DNA of 64,000 nucleotides from positions 61,360 to 125,359 of the forward strand of contig JAFQYM010000061.1 in the NCBI GenBank assembly GCA_017406465.1, given 5' to 3'. The position numbers and the translations under genes are program-made. This document shows, piece after piece, positions 53,401 through 62,900 of this stretch. The DNA is from Kiritimatiellia bacterium (GTDB lineage Bacteria > Verrucomicrobiota > Kiritimatiellia > RFP12 > UBA1067). Below the pieces are notes generated by a model. The model was not told where the DNA came from, searched no databases, and worked only from the letters and a program-made list of their open reading frames with translations. The stretch's first letter is position 1. The number at the start of each line of letters is the position of its first letter.

Positions 53401-55359
53401 TTGCTTCGAGGAGATCGTCACGTCGTCGAGCGGCGACGGGACACCCGCCGGTGACCAGTTGGCGCCAACGTCCCAGAAGCCATCATTCGCGCCGATGTAG
53501 GACTTAGCCGTGCCCGTCGCGTCGGAAAAGACTCCGTAGATGGTCATTCCTGGCGTCGCCGTAAGCGAAAGCGCCGCAGCCGTCGACTTTCCGCCATCGA
53601 AATCGCCATACCACGCCTCAAACGCACCCGTTCCGTCCGTCGCGGAAACGGAAAGCGCCGCACCGGAGGCGACCCAGATGTCGGCTGATGTCGCATAGTC
53701 CGTGCCGTTCACTGTGATTGTTCCGCCGCCGACAGGACGGATGCGCACGAGGTCTTCAACCGTGGACCAGTTCCATGTCAGCACGAGGGGTTCGCCGGCG
53801 GCGGAGATGTCGGCAACGGCGGCACCGGCCGTCGTCGTGACGGCGTAGCCATCCTGCGCATAGCGCCTGAAGCCGCGCCAGGCGTCAGCTATGACAGACG
53901 GCAACGCAAACGACTGGGGGACGGCCGCCTTAGACATGAGGTTCAATCCGTATCCCGGCGTCGGCGAGCCAAACTCCTCTCCGCCGCTCGTCGTCACTTG
54001 GAGGGCAATGGCGTCTGCCGTAGAATAGACGATCTTCGCCGTTCCGGACCCAGCGCGCCCCGTAGCATACCCTCCTCCAAAGACATTGAAATCGACGCCA
54101 TAGAGGTCGAACGAGGAGAGGTTTGCGGGAAGCGTACCTCCTGCCATCGTTTCGATCTCCAACGCCGACAGACCGACACCCAGCGCGATACGTCCGCCGC
54201 TTCCCTGTGCGTTGTAGGATGTGATGCCGCCCTCCGTGTCAAAGGACGCCGAAGGTTCGACGCCAAGCGAAGCAGCACAAACCCAAATTCCGCCGCCGCT
54301 CCCAGAGCCGTAGTTGTTGGCATTCTTGCACTTGGACTCGACCTTGCCGGATATTGTGGCCCTACCAGAGGCGAATACGCAAACCGTGCCGCCGCTGCGG
54401 CTCGTCGTGAGATCATCATTTCTGTAGCCGCCCTTCACGGCACCAGGGAGAAGCGGCGCGAAGTCGAAGCCGTAGGCCTTGCCGCAGTTGACGGAATTGC
54501 CGTTCTTGTCGTTGGATGTCTGTGCGCTACGTCCGTCCCCACCATAGCCGCCTCCTACTATGTAGCCGAACCCAGATCCCGGACAGTATGTGCCGCAAAG
54601 GGTATTTTCCCTGTCGCGATGTGCACCGTCGGGAAGCGACGCCGCGTCGACAATCGCAAACCATCCAAAACCACGCCCCGTCGCGCTTAAAACGCCGCCC
54701 TCTTCAAGCGTAAAGTCGGTCGGCTTGAAGATAATCGGCGTTCCAGAAACCTTGTTGTTTTCGGGATAGACCGTCGCGCCAGCGCCAATCCGCATTTCGC
54801 CGCCAACCGTCACGATATCTGCACCCGCATAGAGCGCGGCAGACATTCCCGCCACGTCGGTATAGGAGATTCCCGAAACCACGCCTGCGTAGAACGCTGC
54901 AATTGCGCCATTCGTCACGACGAAGTCGCCGCCGATCGAAGCGGACACATGGCCAGCGGCATCGCAGCCGCCAAGTGAGAGAGCGGCCTTGTTGAGAGCA
55001 AGATTGCCAGCAACATTCAATGCGATTGGCGCTGTCGAGGTGGCATCGATGGGTGTCTGCGCGATTATGCCGGCCTGGGTGGCCGTCGTCCCACCGATGA
55101 CGAGCCCGGCGTTGAGCGTCGAAGCCGTCCCGGTTATGGTGATGGAATTGGCAGAAACGGAACCAGCGGCCTTCACCCATTTGGCGTTGATTACCACATC
55201 GTCGTCTATCGTGGGCACTGCGCCGCCATCCCAGTTTGACGGCGTGTTCCAGTCGCCGGCGTCCGCACCAGTGTAGGTCAGTGTCGTCGCCCGCGCCGCG
55301 AGCGCGGCGAAAAGACAAGCAAATGCAAGATAGTTTTTCACGTTCATCAGCATCTCCAT
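50446..55359 (-). CDS. Giant secreted protein with three related modules
   Basis: The protein has about 1637 residues with an N-terminal signal peptide (VKNYLAFACLFAALAARA). Three modules of about 450-550 residues repeat the same elements: a TYTG...DWNTPSNWDGG...DDDVVI start, a long beta-strand region with Gly-rich GGGxYG and YGFxFAPxL signatures, and a GSGGGIWVCA/GGRIAL segment. The first two modules are followed by an InlB/Flg_new-like repeat (AVTATPASGAEFLYWVG...VMAVF). The Ser/Thr/Gly-rich makeup suggests an adhesin-like surface fibre. The C-terminus is PPPGFVIYVR. Start: ATG 55359 with GGAG 6 bases upstream; ATG 55347 is an alternative with its own GGAG. The promoter is at 55383. Confidence 0.82.
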   Translation of the reverse strand: MEMLMNVKNYLAFACLFAALAARATTLTYTGADAGDWNTPSNWDGGAVPTIDDDVVINAKWVKAAGSVSANSITITGTASTLNAGLVIGGTTATQAGIIAQTPIDATSTAPIALNVAGNLALNKAALSLGGCDAAGHVSASIGGDFVVTNGAIAAFYAGVVSGISYTDVAGMSAALYAGADIVTVGGEMRIGAGATVYPENNKVSGTPIIFKPTDFTLEEGGVLSATGRGFGWFAIVDAASLPDGAHRDRENTLCGTYCPGSGFGYIVGGGYGGDGRSAQTSNDKNGNSVNCGKAYGFDFAPLLPGAVKGGYRNDDLTTSRSGGTVCVFASGRATISGKVESKCKNANNYGSGSGGGIWVCAASLGVEPSASFDTEGGITSYNAQGSGGRIALGVGLSALEIETMAGGTLPANLSSFDLYGVDFNVFGGGYATGRAGSGTAKIVYSTADAIALQVTTSGGEEFGSPTPGYGLNLMSKAAVPQSFALPSVIADAWRGFRRYAQDGYAVTTTAGAAVADISAAGEPLVLTWNWSTVEDLVRIRPVGGGTITVNGTDYATSADIWVASGAALSVSATDGTGAFEAWYGDFDGGKSTAAALSLTATPGMTIYGVFSDATGTAKSYIGANDGFWDVGANWSPAGVPSPLDDVTISSKQVKSYGVTVAKSLALSAGKLAVGGASAATTTAQTAPTDFLFTGSGLCIAGNLSATGASAISIGAERQTEPLLCATVGGDLSLAGTSTLTVYAPEYDGEFDDGGKIPLTNLYFSAFSFAVGGDMVLDGSSVVYPDSDIVSGNPVRFDVAGDVTVGASASFNATTRGWGWIRYTDGVGDARATKKDASGSNYYYTLATGFGFSYTHGGVYGADGLGSQSGYPRQAYGFAYAPYLNGGPDGCYSPCRGGGTVWVKVDGTFTLNGNIYAKGGSGNGTSSKSAGGGVWICAGDFAAGENGAISANGENGGNADYAPGTGGRVSIALGVADEDLDALAHGEKPSGLTYSDTITLVAATATGGTRNNNGNITHNPDGTLTTVMGALSSYPLTVSSSPVAVTAEGLDYSVVNVTVGVPYTVTAPAYAFDPAYSNTVRYACAGWVVSNATAEVASGAGTTASFTPETGPFFLTWLWSGRETAAEAVANDSTLGAVAANGGAAGATAAAWVAESGTAAVTATPASGAEFLYWVGEVPYGKARDNPLSFATQEPRNVMAVFRVAEVPMTRTWTRNGKREKGDWLNPANWDPANIPGLEDNVVILRADSDTNPSDACYVMATNYVEVKSLTIGGAAMLRISTIPRDGHDNNLGEINNEYFNWAISGSLIDEVALVVAENVAISNNAAIRLGGLDQTFSTTVSVGGNLTLPDSGTLIACGRAIDVDAGFDFTNGTSRVMVGGTLSLGGTSTIYPYCERYTGGGVVFRVGNVEIGEGAAIDASARGWCRDTDRSPISTAPGLGYAHTIGGGYGGYGGNHTETYGLTYGNEYAPILPGSSGGSYNYVQPAGGLIRIHAQKATIAGTLNADGGRYSSGGGIWLTTAKGLEIASTALFTARGGFGHDDNNPANRGAAGGGGRIALWSGISDAQIDELARTGTLSAWSASKFASADISAAFLAAYPSSVAVGPKVTDDPAYTDGDGTFRYLAIPPPGFVIYVR

Positions 55360-55382
55360 CAAAGTCTCCAAATTATGCCGTT

Positions 55383-55388
55383 ATTGTA
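55383..55388 (-). promoter_or_regulatory. Promoter of the three-module giant protein (-10 TACAAT)
   Basis: GTGGTACAAT on the minus strand, about 24 bases before ATG 55359, in the 110-base gap after the preceding giant gene. Confidence 0.55.
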
Positions 55389-55469
55389 CCACATGCGGAC
55401 CAACATCGCAACGAGATAAAAGTCTATCGGGCAAGAATCTCCAGTAGCGCGCTGTTAGCGGACAGTCCA

Positions 55470-58400
55470 CTAACGAACGAACAAATGAAGTCCGATTGCC
55501 AACGGGTTTTCGTAGCAGCCCATGTCAACGGTGCGGCCGACGCGGCGTGGATTGCCGGCGAGATCAGTCGCGTCGTCACTCCACGGCATCCGGAAACCAG
55601 CATTGCGACACGGCGAGTCGTTCGCAAGGGAATAGATTGGCTTCGAGCTGCCGCCCGTCATCACGAGAACCGGGTCGGCAGAGATGTTGCCGTCCAATCC
55701 GGCGGCCTCGGCAAAGCGCGAAAAAGCAATGGTGCCGCCGGAAAGCGTCACGTCGCCGCCGTTGTTGGCGAAGAATACGGCGTTAGTCACGCCTCCGCCT
55801 GCGATTACAGCCGCAACGCTCGAGGCCAACGCCGTGCCGTAGCCATTCGTTACGACCGTGCAGTTCTCAACCGTGCCGCCGTCAACATAAAGCGCCTGGG
55901 CTTCCGAACCTGCCACCGCACCGCGCACAAGGCAACTGCGCATCGTCCCACCGGTGATGCGCACAGCCTCGCCACCGCGCTTTTCGGTCACAGTGTCGCC
56001 AATAATGCAACGTTCGACGAGCCCGCCAGCCTGGCGAACCGATCCACCATGGCCGATGACGGTGCCGTTGTGTGTACCATAGCCGTAGCAATCGAGAATC
56101 TCGCAGTCGCGCAAAACGCCCCCTTCCATCACGTACGCGCCGCCGCCGCCGGAGCCATTCGCGCCGTGGGTATGGCATCCGGTAATGGAGCAGAACTGGA
56201 CAACGCCTCCGCCGCCGACCGTTACGCCACCGCCATAAACAACCGAGCCGGAGCTGGTGGATCGATGCGTGTAGCAGTTGCGCAAAACGGAGTGCGTCAG
56301 AAGGCCGGTACCGCTGACACCGACGGCGCCATTGGAGCGCGCAGTGACGGCGCTCGACACGACGCAATTTGAGACTACGCCCGCCGTGATGCGCAGGCTG
56401 CTTGCGCCGTAGTCGCCGGTATTCCAAGTGTCGATTTGAGCGTCTGAGAAGGTGAAGCCGGACACGAGTACGTCCGCATGGTTGATTCTGAAGTGCCCGC
56501 GGGCGTCGGTACTGGACGATGCGGCGCGAATCGTCGTGACATCTGGCCCTTCGAGACTTTCAATGCGAATGGGGTAAGAGATCACGATGTACGGCTCAGT
56601 GATCGTGTAGCTCCCGTTTGCGACGGTGACGGAAAGAGACGTCGTGCCGTCAGTAATCAGCGAGTCAAAGACATCCTGCACATTTGTCGCTGCGGTCGCC
56701 CACGTCGCGTAGGGCCAGACGGGGTTTTCGTTCGTCGCGTCGACGAAGATAGCGGCGGAGCCGACCTTGACGCAATCAACCACCGTCGCCGTGGCGGTCG
56801 CGCCACTCGGCGTCTCGACAGTGAGCGTCACCGTACGCGAGCCATAGCCGGAGAAAGTGACAGACTGGATGGCAGGATTACCGCCCACGCTCGTCGCCGT
56901 CGCACCCGCGCCGAAATCCCAGGTGTAGGTCAATTCGCCGTCCGCGCCGCTGCCGCTCGCAGAGGCTGTGAAGACGGCAGTCGCAGAACCAAGGCCCGTG
57001 ACCGCATCCGGCGAGAACGAGCAGCGAAGCGGCCCCGCCGATGCGTCCGGCGCCTCATAGCAGCCAAGGTCCGGCCAAGCCGCACCGTCACCATTGCCGT
57101 CAGTCGGTCGTGCGTCGCCGTTCAGGTCGTCCGTCACGCCGTCGACACCGACCGCCGCATCAATGGCCGGCGAACCAGCGCCAAGCGTCCAGTCGCGATT
57201 CGCGGCATCCGTAAATCCCGCAGCCGCATAGATGTTGTCCGCGCCGTATGTCGTGCCGTCCGTCACGACAAGATTCGTCGCAAAGGAAGCCGCCGTCGTA
57301 TAGGCGATGTTGCAGTTCGGCTCGGAATTGACGCCCGCGCCATTGCCGTCAAGGATGTTGTAGCGGCAGGAGGCCTTCGCTCCGTTGAGGAAAAGACCGC
57401 TTGCCGAACCCCCGGTCCCTGTATTGGCGGTGACAGTGCAGAACTCGACCGTGCCGCCCGTCTGATAAATTCCGGCGCCAGAAGTCGACGCCATGTTGCT
57501 AGCGACGAGGCAGTTACGAAGCGTCCCTCCTGTCATGCAAACACCACCGCCAAGGCCGACATATTGTTTCTTTGCCGGCGGGCAGTTGTTCGTGATGACG
57601 CAGCGCTCGACAAGCCCACCAGACATGTAGATGCCGCCGCCTGACTTCGCCGTACCAGAGACCTGTGGGTAACAGCCGGAAATCTCGCTGTCGCGGACGG
57701 TTCCGCTCGCCATACGAATACCAGCACCCGTAGCGTTGTCGCCGGCGCGGCAGTCGCGGATGATGCAGTGCGCCACCGTTCCGCCATCGACGTAAACACC
57801 ACCGCCAGTCGCCGTGCCATCGTTGTTGTAACGCGAATAGCAGTTGGTGATGACGCAATGCGTGAGGAGGCCGCCATAGAGTCTCGCCGCACCGCCGTTT
57901 CGACAGCCGCGGATTCCGCGAAGGACGCAGTTCGAAACGGTCCCGTCGTAGATCTGCAACGCACCAGACCCACTGTCGCCCAAGACAGGGTCATACCAGC
58001 TGCCATTGTAGATTGTGAAGCCGCTCACGACCGCACCAGCGTGGCGCAGCTCAAAGGCCCGCCGCCCGTCGTTGTTGACGGGGTTGGTGCACTTGATCAG
58101 CGTCGCCTCAGGGCCGTCCGTGCTTTCGATGATCACGTTTTTCACGACGGGAATTACAAAGGCATCCACGAGATAGCCCGTCGCGTCACTCGGAGCAACG
58201 ACGACGCGGCCCTGATGTTCGTCCGTCGCATAGACGGCGGCGACGGCGTCCTTGATGCTGGCCGTCGCCTTGGCGGACGTGTCGTAGGGAAAGGTCGCGG
58301 ATCCGCTTTGCGAAACATAGACCGTATCTGGCACGACCGTGATGAGGTCGGGCATCTCGAATGCGGCCTCATCCCCGCCGCGATGGACGACAACCTTGAC

Positions 58401-59945
58401 GGCATGGCGGCCGTAGCCGAGGCCGGAGAGCGTCACGGAAGAAAGCGTCTCACCCGTCAACTGAACCCCGTCGACAAACCATTCGTATGTCTCGCCGCCC
58501 GGCGTGCCGCTGACGGACGCCGCAAGCGTCACAGTGCCATCGTCAAGGAAGGTGTAGGGCGTAGTCGGAAAAGCGACCGCGAGCGAGCCGTCGTCGACAT
58601 ATTCGTACGCGCCAATGTCGCATGCGGAACCCTGTGGGCGCGCCGTTCCGGCAATGTCCTTCGTCACGGCGGCTATGGCCTGCCCCGCGTCGATGGCGGG
58701 GGAACCGAAGAGAAGCGAGAAGTCGTTGTTCGCGGCATCGGCGAAAACTGGGTTCCCGGAAATGTTGCCGTCGCCGGACGTGAAGAAGTCGAGCGCCGTA
58801 GAGACGAGATTGTTCTGGAAAGTTCCCGATGTCTTCACGACATCTGACGCGCCGCCCGATGTTGGATTGCCCCAGACGATGTTGTTGACGGCGGTGCCGC
58901 CAGTCTGGCGGAGCCCCGTGCCGGTCGCGCCATTGATGACGGCGCTATTGCCAGAAATCGTGCAGTTCTCGATGCGACCTTTTGCCAACAGGACTCCGCC
59001 GATTTCGCTCTGCGCGGTGTTGCCAAAGACAAGGCAGTTGCGCAGGATCGCGTTGTTGTGGTTCACATAGACACCGGCCGCCGACTTGAGGCCGCGCACG
59101 TTGTCGCGGATGATGCAGTTCTCGACAAGGCACCCGCCCTCCTGCAGGCAGAGACCGCCGCCGCTCCCACCAGTCGTGTTGAGCGTTTTTGCATCGGAAT
59201 AGTGGCCGTGGTTGTCGGCGAGCAACGAATCGCGGAGCGTCCCGCCGCGAATAAAGACGCCGCTGCCCGAGTTGCCGGCCGAGTTGTTCGTAATGACACA
59301 TGAATCGACTGTTCCGCCAACTTGGAACACGCCGCCGCCAGAGCAAGTCGCGTTGTTGTTGTAGCGCACGACATTGCCGTAGATTTCGCAGCCCTTCAAA
59401 AGGCCGCCGGAGACGTAGGCGCCGCCGCCACTGCCGCCGCCGCGGCAGAGGCGGACGATGCAGTTCGAGACCGTGCCGGCGAAGAGCTGGAGGCCGGAGG
59501 CGGAGGTGACGCTCGGGTTGTAGCGAAAGCCGCCCTGCAGCGTAAAGCCATGGACGACTGCGTTGGCGTTGCTCACTTCCACGACCCAGCGGTACTTAGA
59601 TTCCGTTCCAGTTTGGTTATTGTAGATATAGTCCGCGCCGACGGAAGTCGCCGCGCCACCGTCGAAGATCGTCGCGCCCGGGCCGTTGAGGCTCGTGAAC
59701 TCGATGGCGTTCGTAACGACCATGTCGCAGTTGCCGACATTCGTCCATGTGCCGTCGCCGACAACCACCTTGTCACCATCTGCCGCGACTGCAAGCGCCC
59801 GTTTCGGCGTTGCGAAGGCCGTTTCCCACGAAAGGCCGTCGTTGCCGTCGTTGCCGCCCGTCGTGACAGTCGTGACATAGTAGGTGGTGGCGTGCAGCAG
59901 GCACGGCAGAATCAAAAAGGAAACAAGATATAGTCTCTTCATCAC
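55470..59945 (-). CDS. Giant secreted beta-helix protein with choice-of-anchor-Q-like domains and a PKD domain
   Basis: The 1491-residue protein starts with a signal peptide (MMKRLYLVSFLILPCLLHA). Three beta-helix modules (about residues 20-450, 530-1005, 1085-1485) each begin with a YV..A..TI..A...V.V..G strand pattern. They carry many GGGVY/SGSGGGAYVSGG and NCxVxxC turns, resembling chlamydial Pmp repeats, and end with a D-(I/L/M)-G-(A/C)-YE signature typical of choice-of-anchor-Q domains. A PKD domain (LTYTWDFGAGATATSVGG) sits near residues 1020-1085. The C-terminus is AIGLHLFVR. Start GTG 59945 (or ATG 59942) is preceded by AGGAGA; the previous stop is 9 bases upstream. Confidence 0.83.
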   Translation of the reverse strand: MMKRLYLVSFLILPCLLHATTYYVTTVTTGGNDGNDGLSWETAFATPKRALAVAADGDKVVVGDGTWTNVGNCDMVVTNAIEFTSLNGPGATIFDGGAATSVGADYIYNNQTGTESKYRWVVEVSNANAVVHGFTLQGGFRYNPSVTSASGLQLFAGTVSNCIVRLCRGGGSGGGAYVSGGLLKGCEIYGNVVRYNNNATCSGGGVFQVGGTVDSCVITNNSAGNSGSGVFIRGGTLRDSLLADNHGHYSDAKTLNTTGGSGGGLCLQEGGCLVENCIIRDNVRGLKSAAGVYVNHNNAILRNCLVFGNTAQSEIGGVLLAKGRIENCTISGNSAVINGATGTGLRQTGGTAVNNIVWGNPTSGGASDVVKTSGTFQNNLVSTALDFFTSGDGNISGNPVFADAANNDFSLLFGSPAIDAGQAIAAVTKDIAGTARPQGSACDIGAYEYVDDGSLAVAFPTTPYTFLDDGTVTLAASVSGTPGGETYEWFVDGVQLTGETLSSVTLSGLGYGRHAVKVVVHRGGDEAAFEMPDLITVVPDTVYVSQSGSATFPYDTSAKATASIKDAVAAVYATDEHQGRVVVAPSDATGYLVDAFVIPVVKNVIIESTDGPEATLIKCTNPVNNDGRRAFELRHAGAVVSGFTIYNGSWYDPVLGDSGSGALQIYDGTVSNCVLRGIRGCRNGGAARLYGGLLTHCVITNCYSRYNNDGTATGGGVYVDGGTVAHCIIRDCRAGDNATGAGIRMASGTVRDSEISGCYPQVSGTAKSGGGIYMSGGLVERCVITNNCPPAKKQYVGLGGGVCMTGGTLRNCLVASNMASTSGAGIYQTGGTVEFCTVTANTGTGGSASGLFLNGAKASCRYNILDGNGAGVNSEPNCNIAYTTAASFATNLVVTDGTTYGADNIYAAAGFTDAANRDWTLGAGSPAIDAAVGVDGVTDDLNGDARPTDGNGDGAAWPDLGCYEAPDASAGPLRCSFSPDAVTGLGSATAVFTASASGSGADGELTYTWDFGAGATATSVGGNPAIQSVTFSGYGSRTVTLTVETPSGATATATVVDCVKVGSAAIFVDATNENPVWPYATWATAATNVQDVFDSLITDGTTSLSVTVANGSYTITEPYIVISYPIRIESLEGPDVTTIRAASSSTDARGHFRINHADVLVSGFTFSDAQIDTWNTGDYGASSLRITAGVVSNCVVSSAVTARSNGAVGVSGTGLLTHSVLRNCYTHRSTSSGSVVYGGGVTVGGGGVVQFCSITGCHTHGANGSGGGGAYVMEGGVLRDCEILDCYGYGTHNGTVIGHGGSVRQAGGLVERCIIGDTVTEKRGGEAVRITGGTMRSCLVRGAVAGSEAQALYVDGGTVENCTVVTNGYGTALASSVAAVIAGGGVTNAVFFANNGGDVTLSGGTIAFSRFAEAAGLDGNISADPVLVMTGGSSKPIYSLANDSPCRNAGFRMPWSDDATDLAGNPRRVGRTVDMGCYENPLAIGLHLFVR

Positions 59946-59954
59946 TGTCTTCTC

Positions 59955-62900
59955 CTATCGCACTAAAATGGAAAGACCCGCTGCGACGCACTCGTAGCAA
60001 CCGATGTCGGGCTTTCCAAGAAGACGTATATTCCCGGCGAGGTCGGTCGCATCCTCCATCCATCCAAGCCGCGCGCCGGCGTTGGCAAGCGGCGAAGAGC
60101 CGCGGAACGTGTAGTCGCCGCCGTCGAAATCCTTGAAAAGCGGATCGCCGCTCGCACAGGCGTCGAGCGTCCAGTCCGACGCCGCAGCCGTCGCGAACTC
60201 AGGCGCAAGCGAGTGCGAGAACGTCGCACCCGCGACGCCACCCACGTCACTCTCCCGAAGCGCGCCCTCCGCGTCTCCCGCAAAGTTGCCCCAGAAGACC
60301 GTATTCGTGACGAACGCCGAAGACGTCGAAACGTAAAGTCCCGTCGCGTAGTCGCTGCGGTCGATGACATTCGAGACGATCGTGCAGTTTTCAATGATGA
60401 TGGCTGCCTCTGCACAGATGCCCGCGCCGTAGTGATCACGGTAAGATGCGGCTGTCGACACGCCGAGGTTCCGCGCAACAAGGCAGTTGCGTATGACAGG
60501 TGCGCCACCCGATCCGATGCCGTCAGGCAACACCCAGATTCCGGCACCGCGTATGTTGAGGTTCCCCGCCCCGACATTGACTGATGCAACGTTGTTCGTC
60601 ACGAAGCACCGCTCGATGCGCGCGCCACAATTCTTGTCGATTCGGATGCCGCCCGCGCCGGCACAGTTGGCAAACCCGCCGGTAATCGTGCAGTCGACGA
60701 CTTTGCCCGACGACGTCAGACGAACAAGCCCTGCGTTGGGGTTTGCACCGTCACGAACAACGCAGTTGGTCAAGATCGTCCCCGCCGCGCAGAGATTGAC
60801 CATGCCGACGTTCCACTCGTTGTTGCGGTAGCTGTTGCGCAGCGTGAGATCGGCAACGGTTGCACCGGAAGCCGAAAGCGTAATCGTCTTGTTGCTCATA
60901 TTGACGCGCGTCGCATCAGGCCCCTTGCCACGAATTTCCAACGCCGTTTCAATCGAGAAACTTTCGCCTATCGGGATGTCGCCCTCGCCGATGTCGATCT
61001 TCGCCGGGGAGAGGAGAAAGGCCGAATAAACGTCGTTAGCGGCGGTCCCCGGCGTCGCGTAGGGCTCGACCGGCGTCGATTCGCCGACGGCACGGACATA
61101 GCACGTCGAAGGGATCACTTTGATAAGGTTCGCGCCGTCGTCAAAACTCGCCGTGCGCGTATTGTCGTCAACATCCGTGACCGTGAGCGAAACGGTGTAG
61201 TAGCCCGCCGCATCGTAGGTGTGTGACGGCGTAGCCGCGGTGGAGGTGGTGCCGTCGCCGAAATCCCAGGCGTAGGTGACCCCGCCTGCCCCCGCGCCGA
61301 CGACGGTCGCCGAGAAGTTGACCGCGAGGGTGTCGGTACCCGTGTAGGCGCTTGCGCTGACATCGACCGCCAGCTCCTCCTGGCCACTTGAAACATATTC
61401 GAAGGCCCCGATGTCGGGTGCCGACTCGTTGACGCGGGCGTTCCCGGCGATGTCCGCGCGCCCGGGTTCGTAAAGCCAGGATGCGGCCAGGCCCTTGTTG
61501 CGCGTCGCGGAGACGCCGGTTGGGGCGTAGTCGCCGGCAGCGGTAGCCGCCGGGTCGACAGTAGGCGTGCCGACGATGTTGCCGTCCGTTGCCGTCGTGT
61601 AGGCGGACAGCGAATTGGCGAGGCGCACCTTGTTGTAGAAGTCCATGCCGTTCGCGGCCTGCGTGGTGGAGTTGCCGCCGAAGGCGCAATTGACAACGAC
61701 GGAGTCGCCATAAATTGCCCCTCCATAGCCAGCGGCCGTATTGTTCATGAATGTGCAGTTCTCGAAGACGGCCTGTCCCTCGCAGTAAACCGCGCCGCCG
61801 CTGCGGCCGCTATTCGTGTCGGGATTGCTGTTGTTCGCGAAAAGACAATTGCGGACAAGCGCCGCGCCCAGGCGGATGCCGGCCTTGTGGGTGTTGTTGG
61901 AGAAGACGCAGGTGTCGATAAATCCGCCGGTCGCGCGAACGGGGCCGCCGTAGCTGCTTGAACCTGTCTTGAGCGCGACGTTCGCGATGGTGCAGCGCTG
62001 CATCCATCCTTTGGCGAGCATCACGCCGCAACTGCAGTTGTCGCCGAATGTCGAGCCTCCGAGGAAGCAGTTCTGGACATGCCCGCCATTGCTGTAGAAC
62101 CATCCACCGCGGTAGTTCCAGTTGTTCAAATATGCATTGGTGATGGCGAAGCCGTCGACGACGGCGCCCGGATCGGTCAGCACAATCGCGCCGTAGGCAC
62201 TCTTCTTGTCGCAGTTTATCCCTGTCGAGGCCGCACCGTTGGCGGAACGGAGCGCGACACGGTTTGTCAATGCGACCGCGAAGCCCGTCATCGAGCCATC
62301 GTAGCCGCTGGGCCTCGCCGTCGGCAAAGAATAGGACAGCGTGTATTCGCCGTCTCCGACGAGGACCACGGCAGGGAAGCTGCCGGTCGCGTTGACGGCG
62401 TTAACGGCCGCTTCGATCGACGCATATGGGAGCGCCGATGAGCCATCCGCCGTGGCGTCGTTACCGTCCGCCGCGCTGACATGGCAGGCTGGCGCAAAAA
62501 TGGCCGTCACAGAACGCGCGCAATCGACCGGAAGTTTGAGCGAGGCGCTAAAGACCTGCAGGGTTGGGCAATTGCCCTCCCAGGCGTAGAACGCATAGTC
62601 GTCGCTTGCTGGCGTAGCCGTCACTTCGACGACGGTGCCTTCGTCATACAGCGCATCAGCAAGCGGAAGCGAGACGGACCCATTCGCGCCAGCGGAGATA
62701 GTGACCGGAAATTGACGCACGGTGGATGACGCCACAGGCGCTGCCTCGCCATCGGCGTTCGCGATTGCGATGAAGTCCGAGTATTCGACGACATTGGCAT
62801 AGACCGCCGCCGCATAGTCGCCGTTGCGACAGACGCTCTGCGCACGCACTTCGTCGACGGACCCCGTAAAATATCCCGTCCAGCCGGATATAACGCCGTG

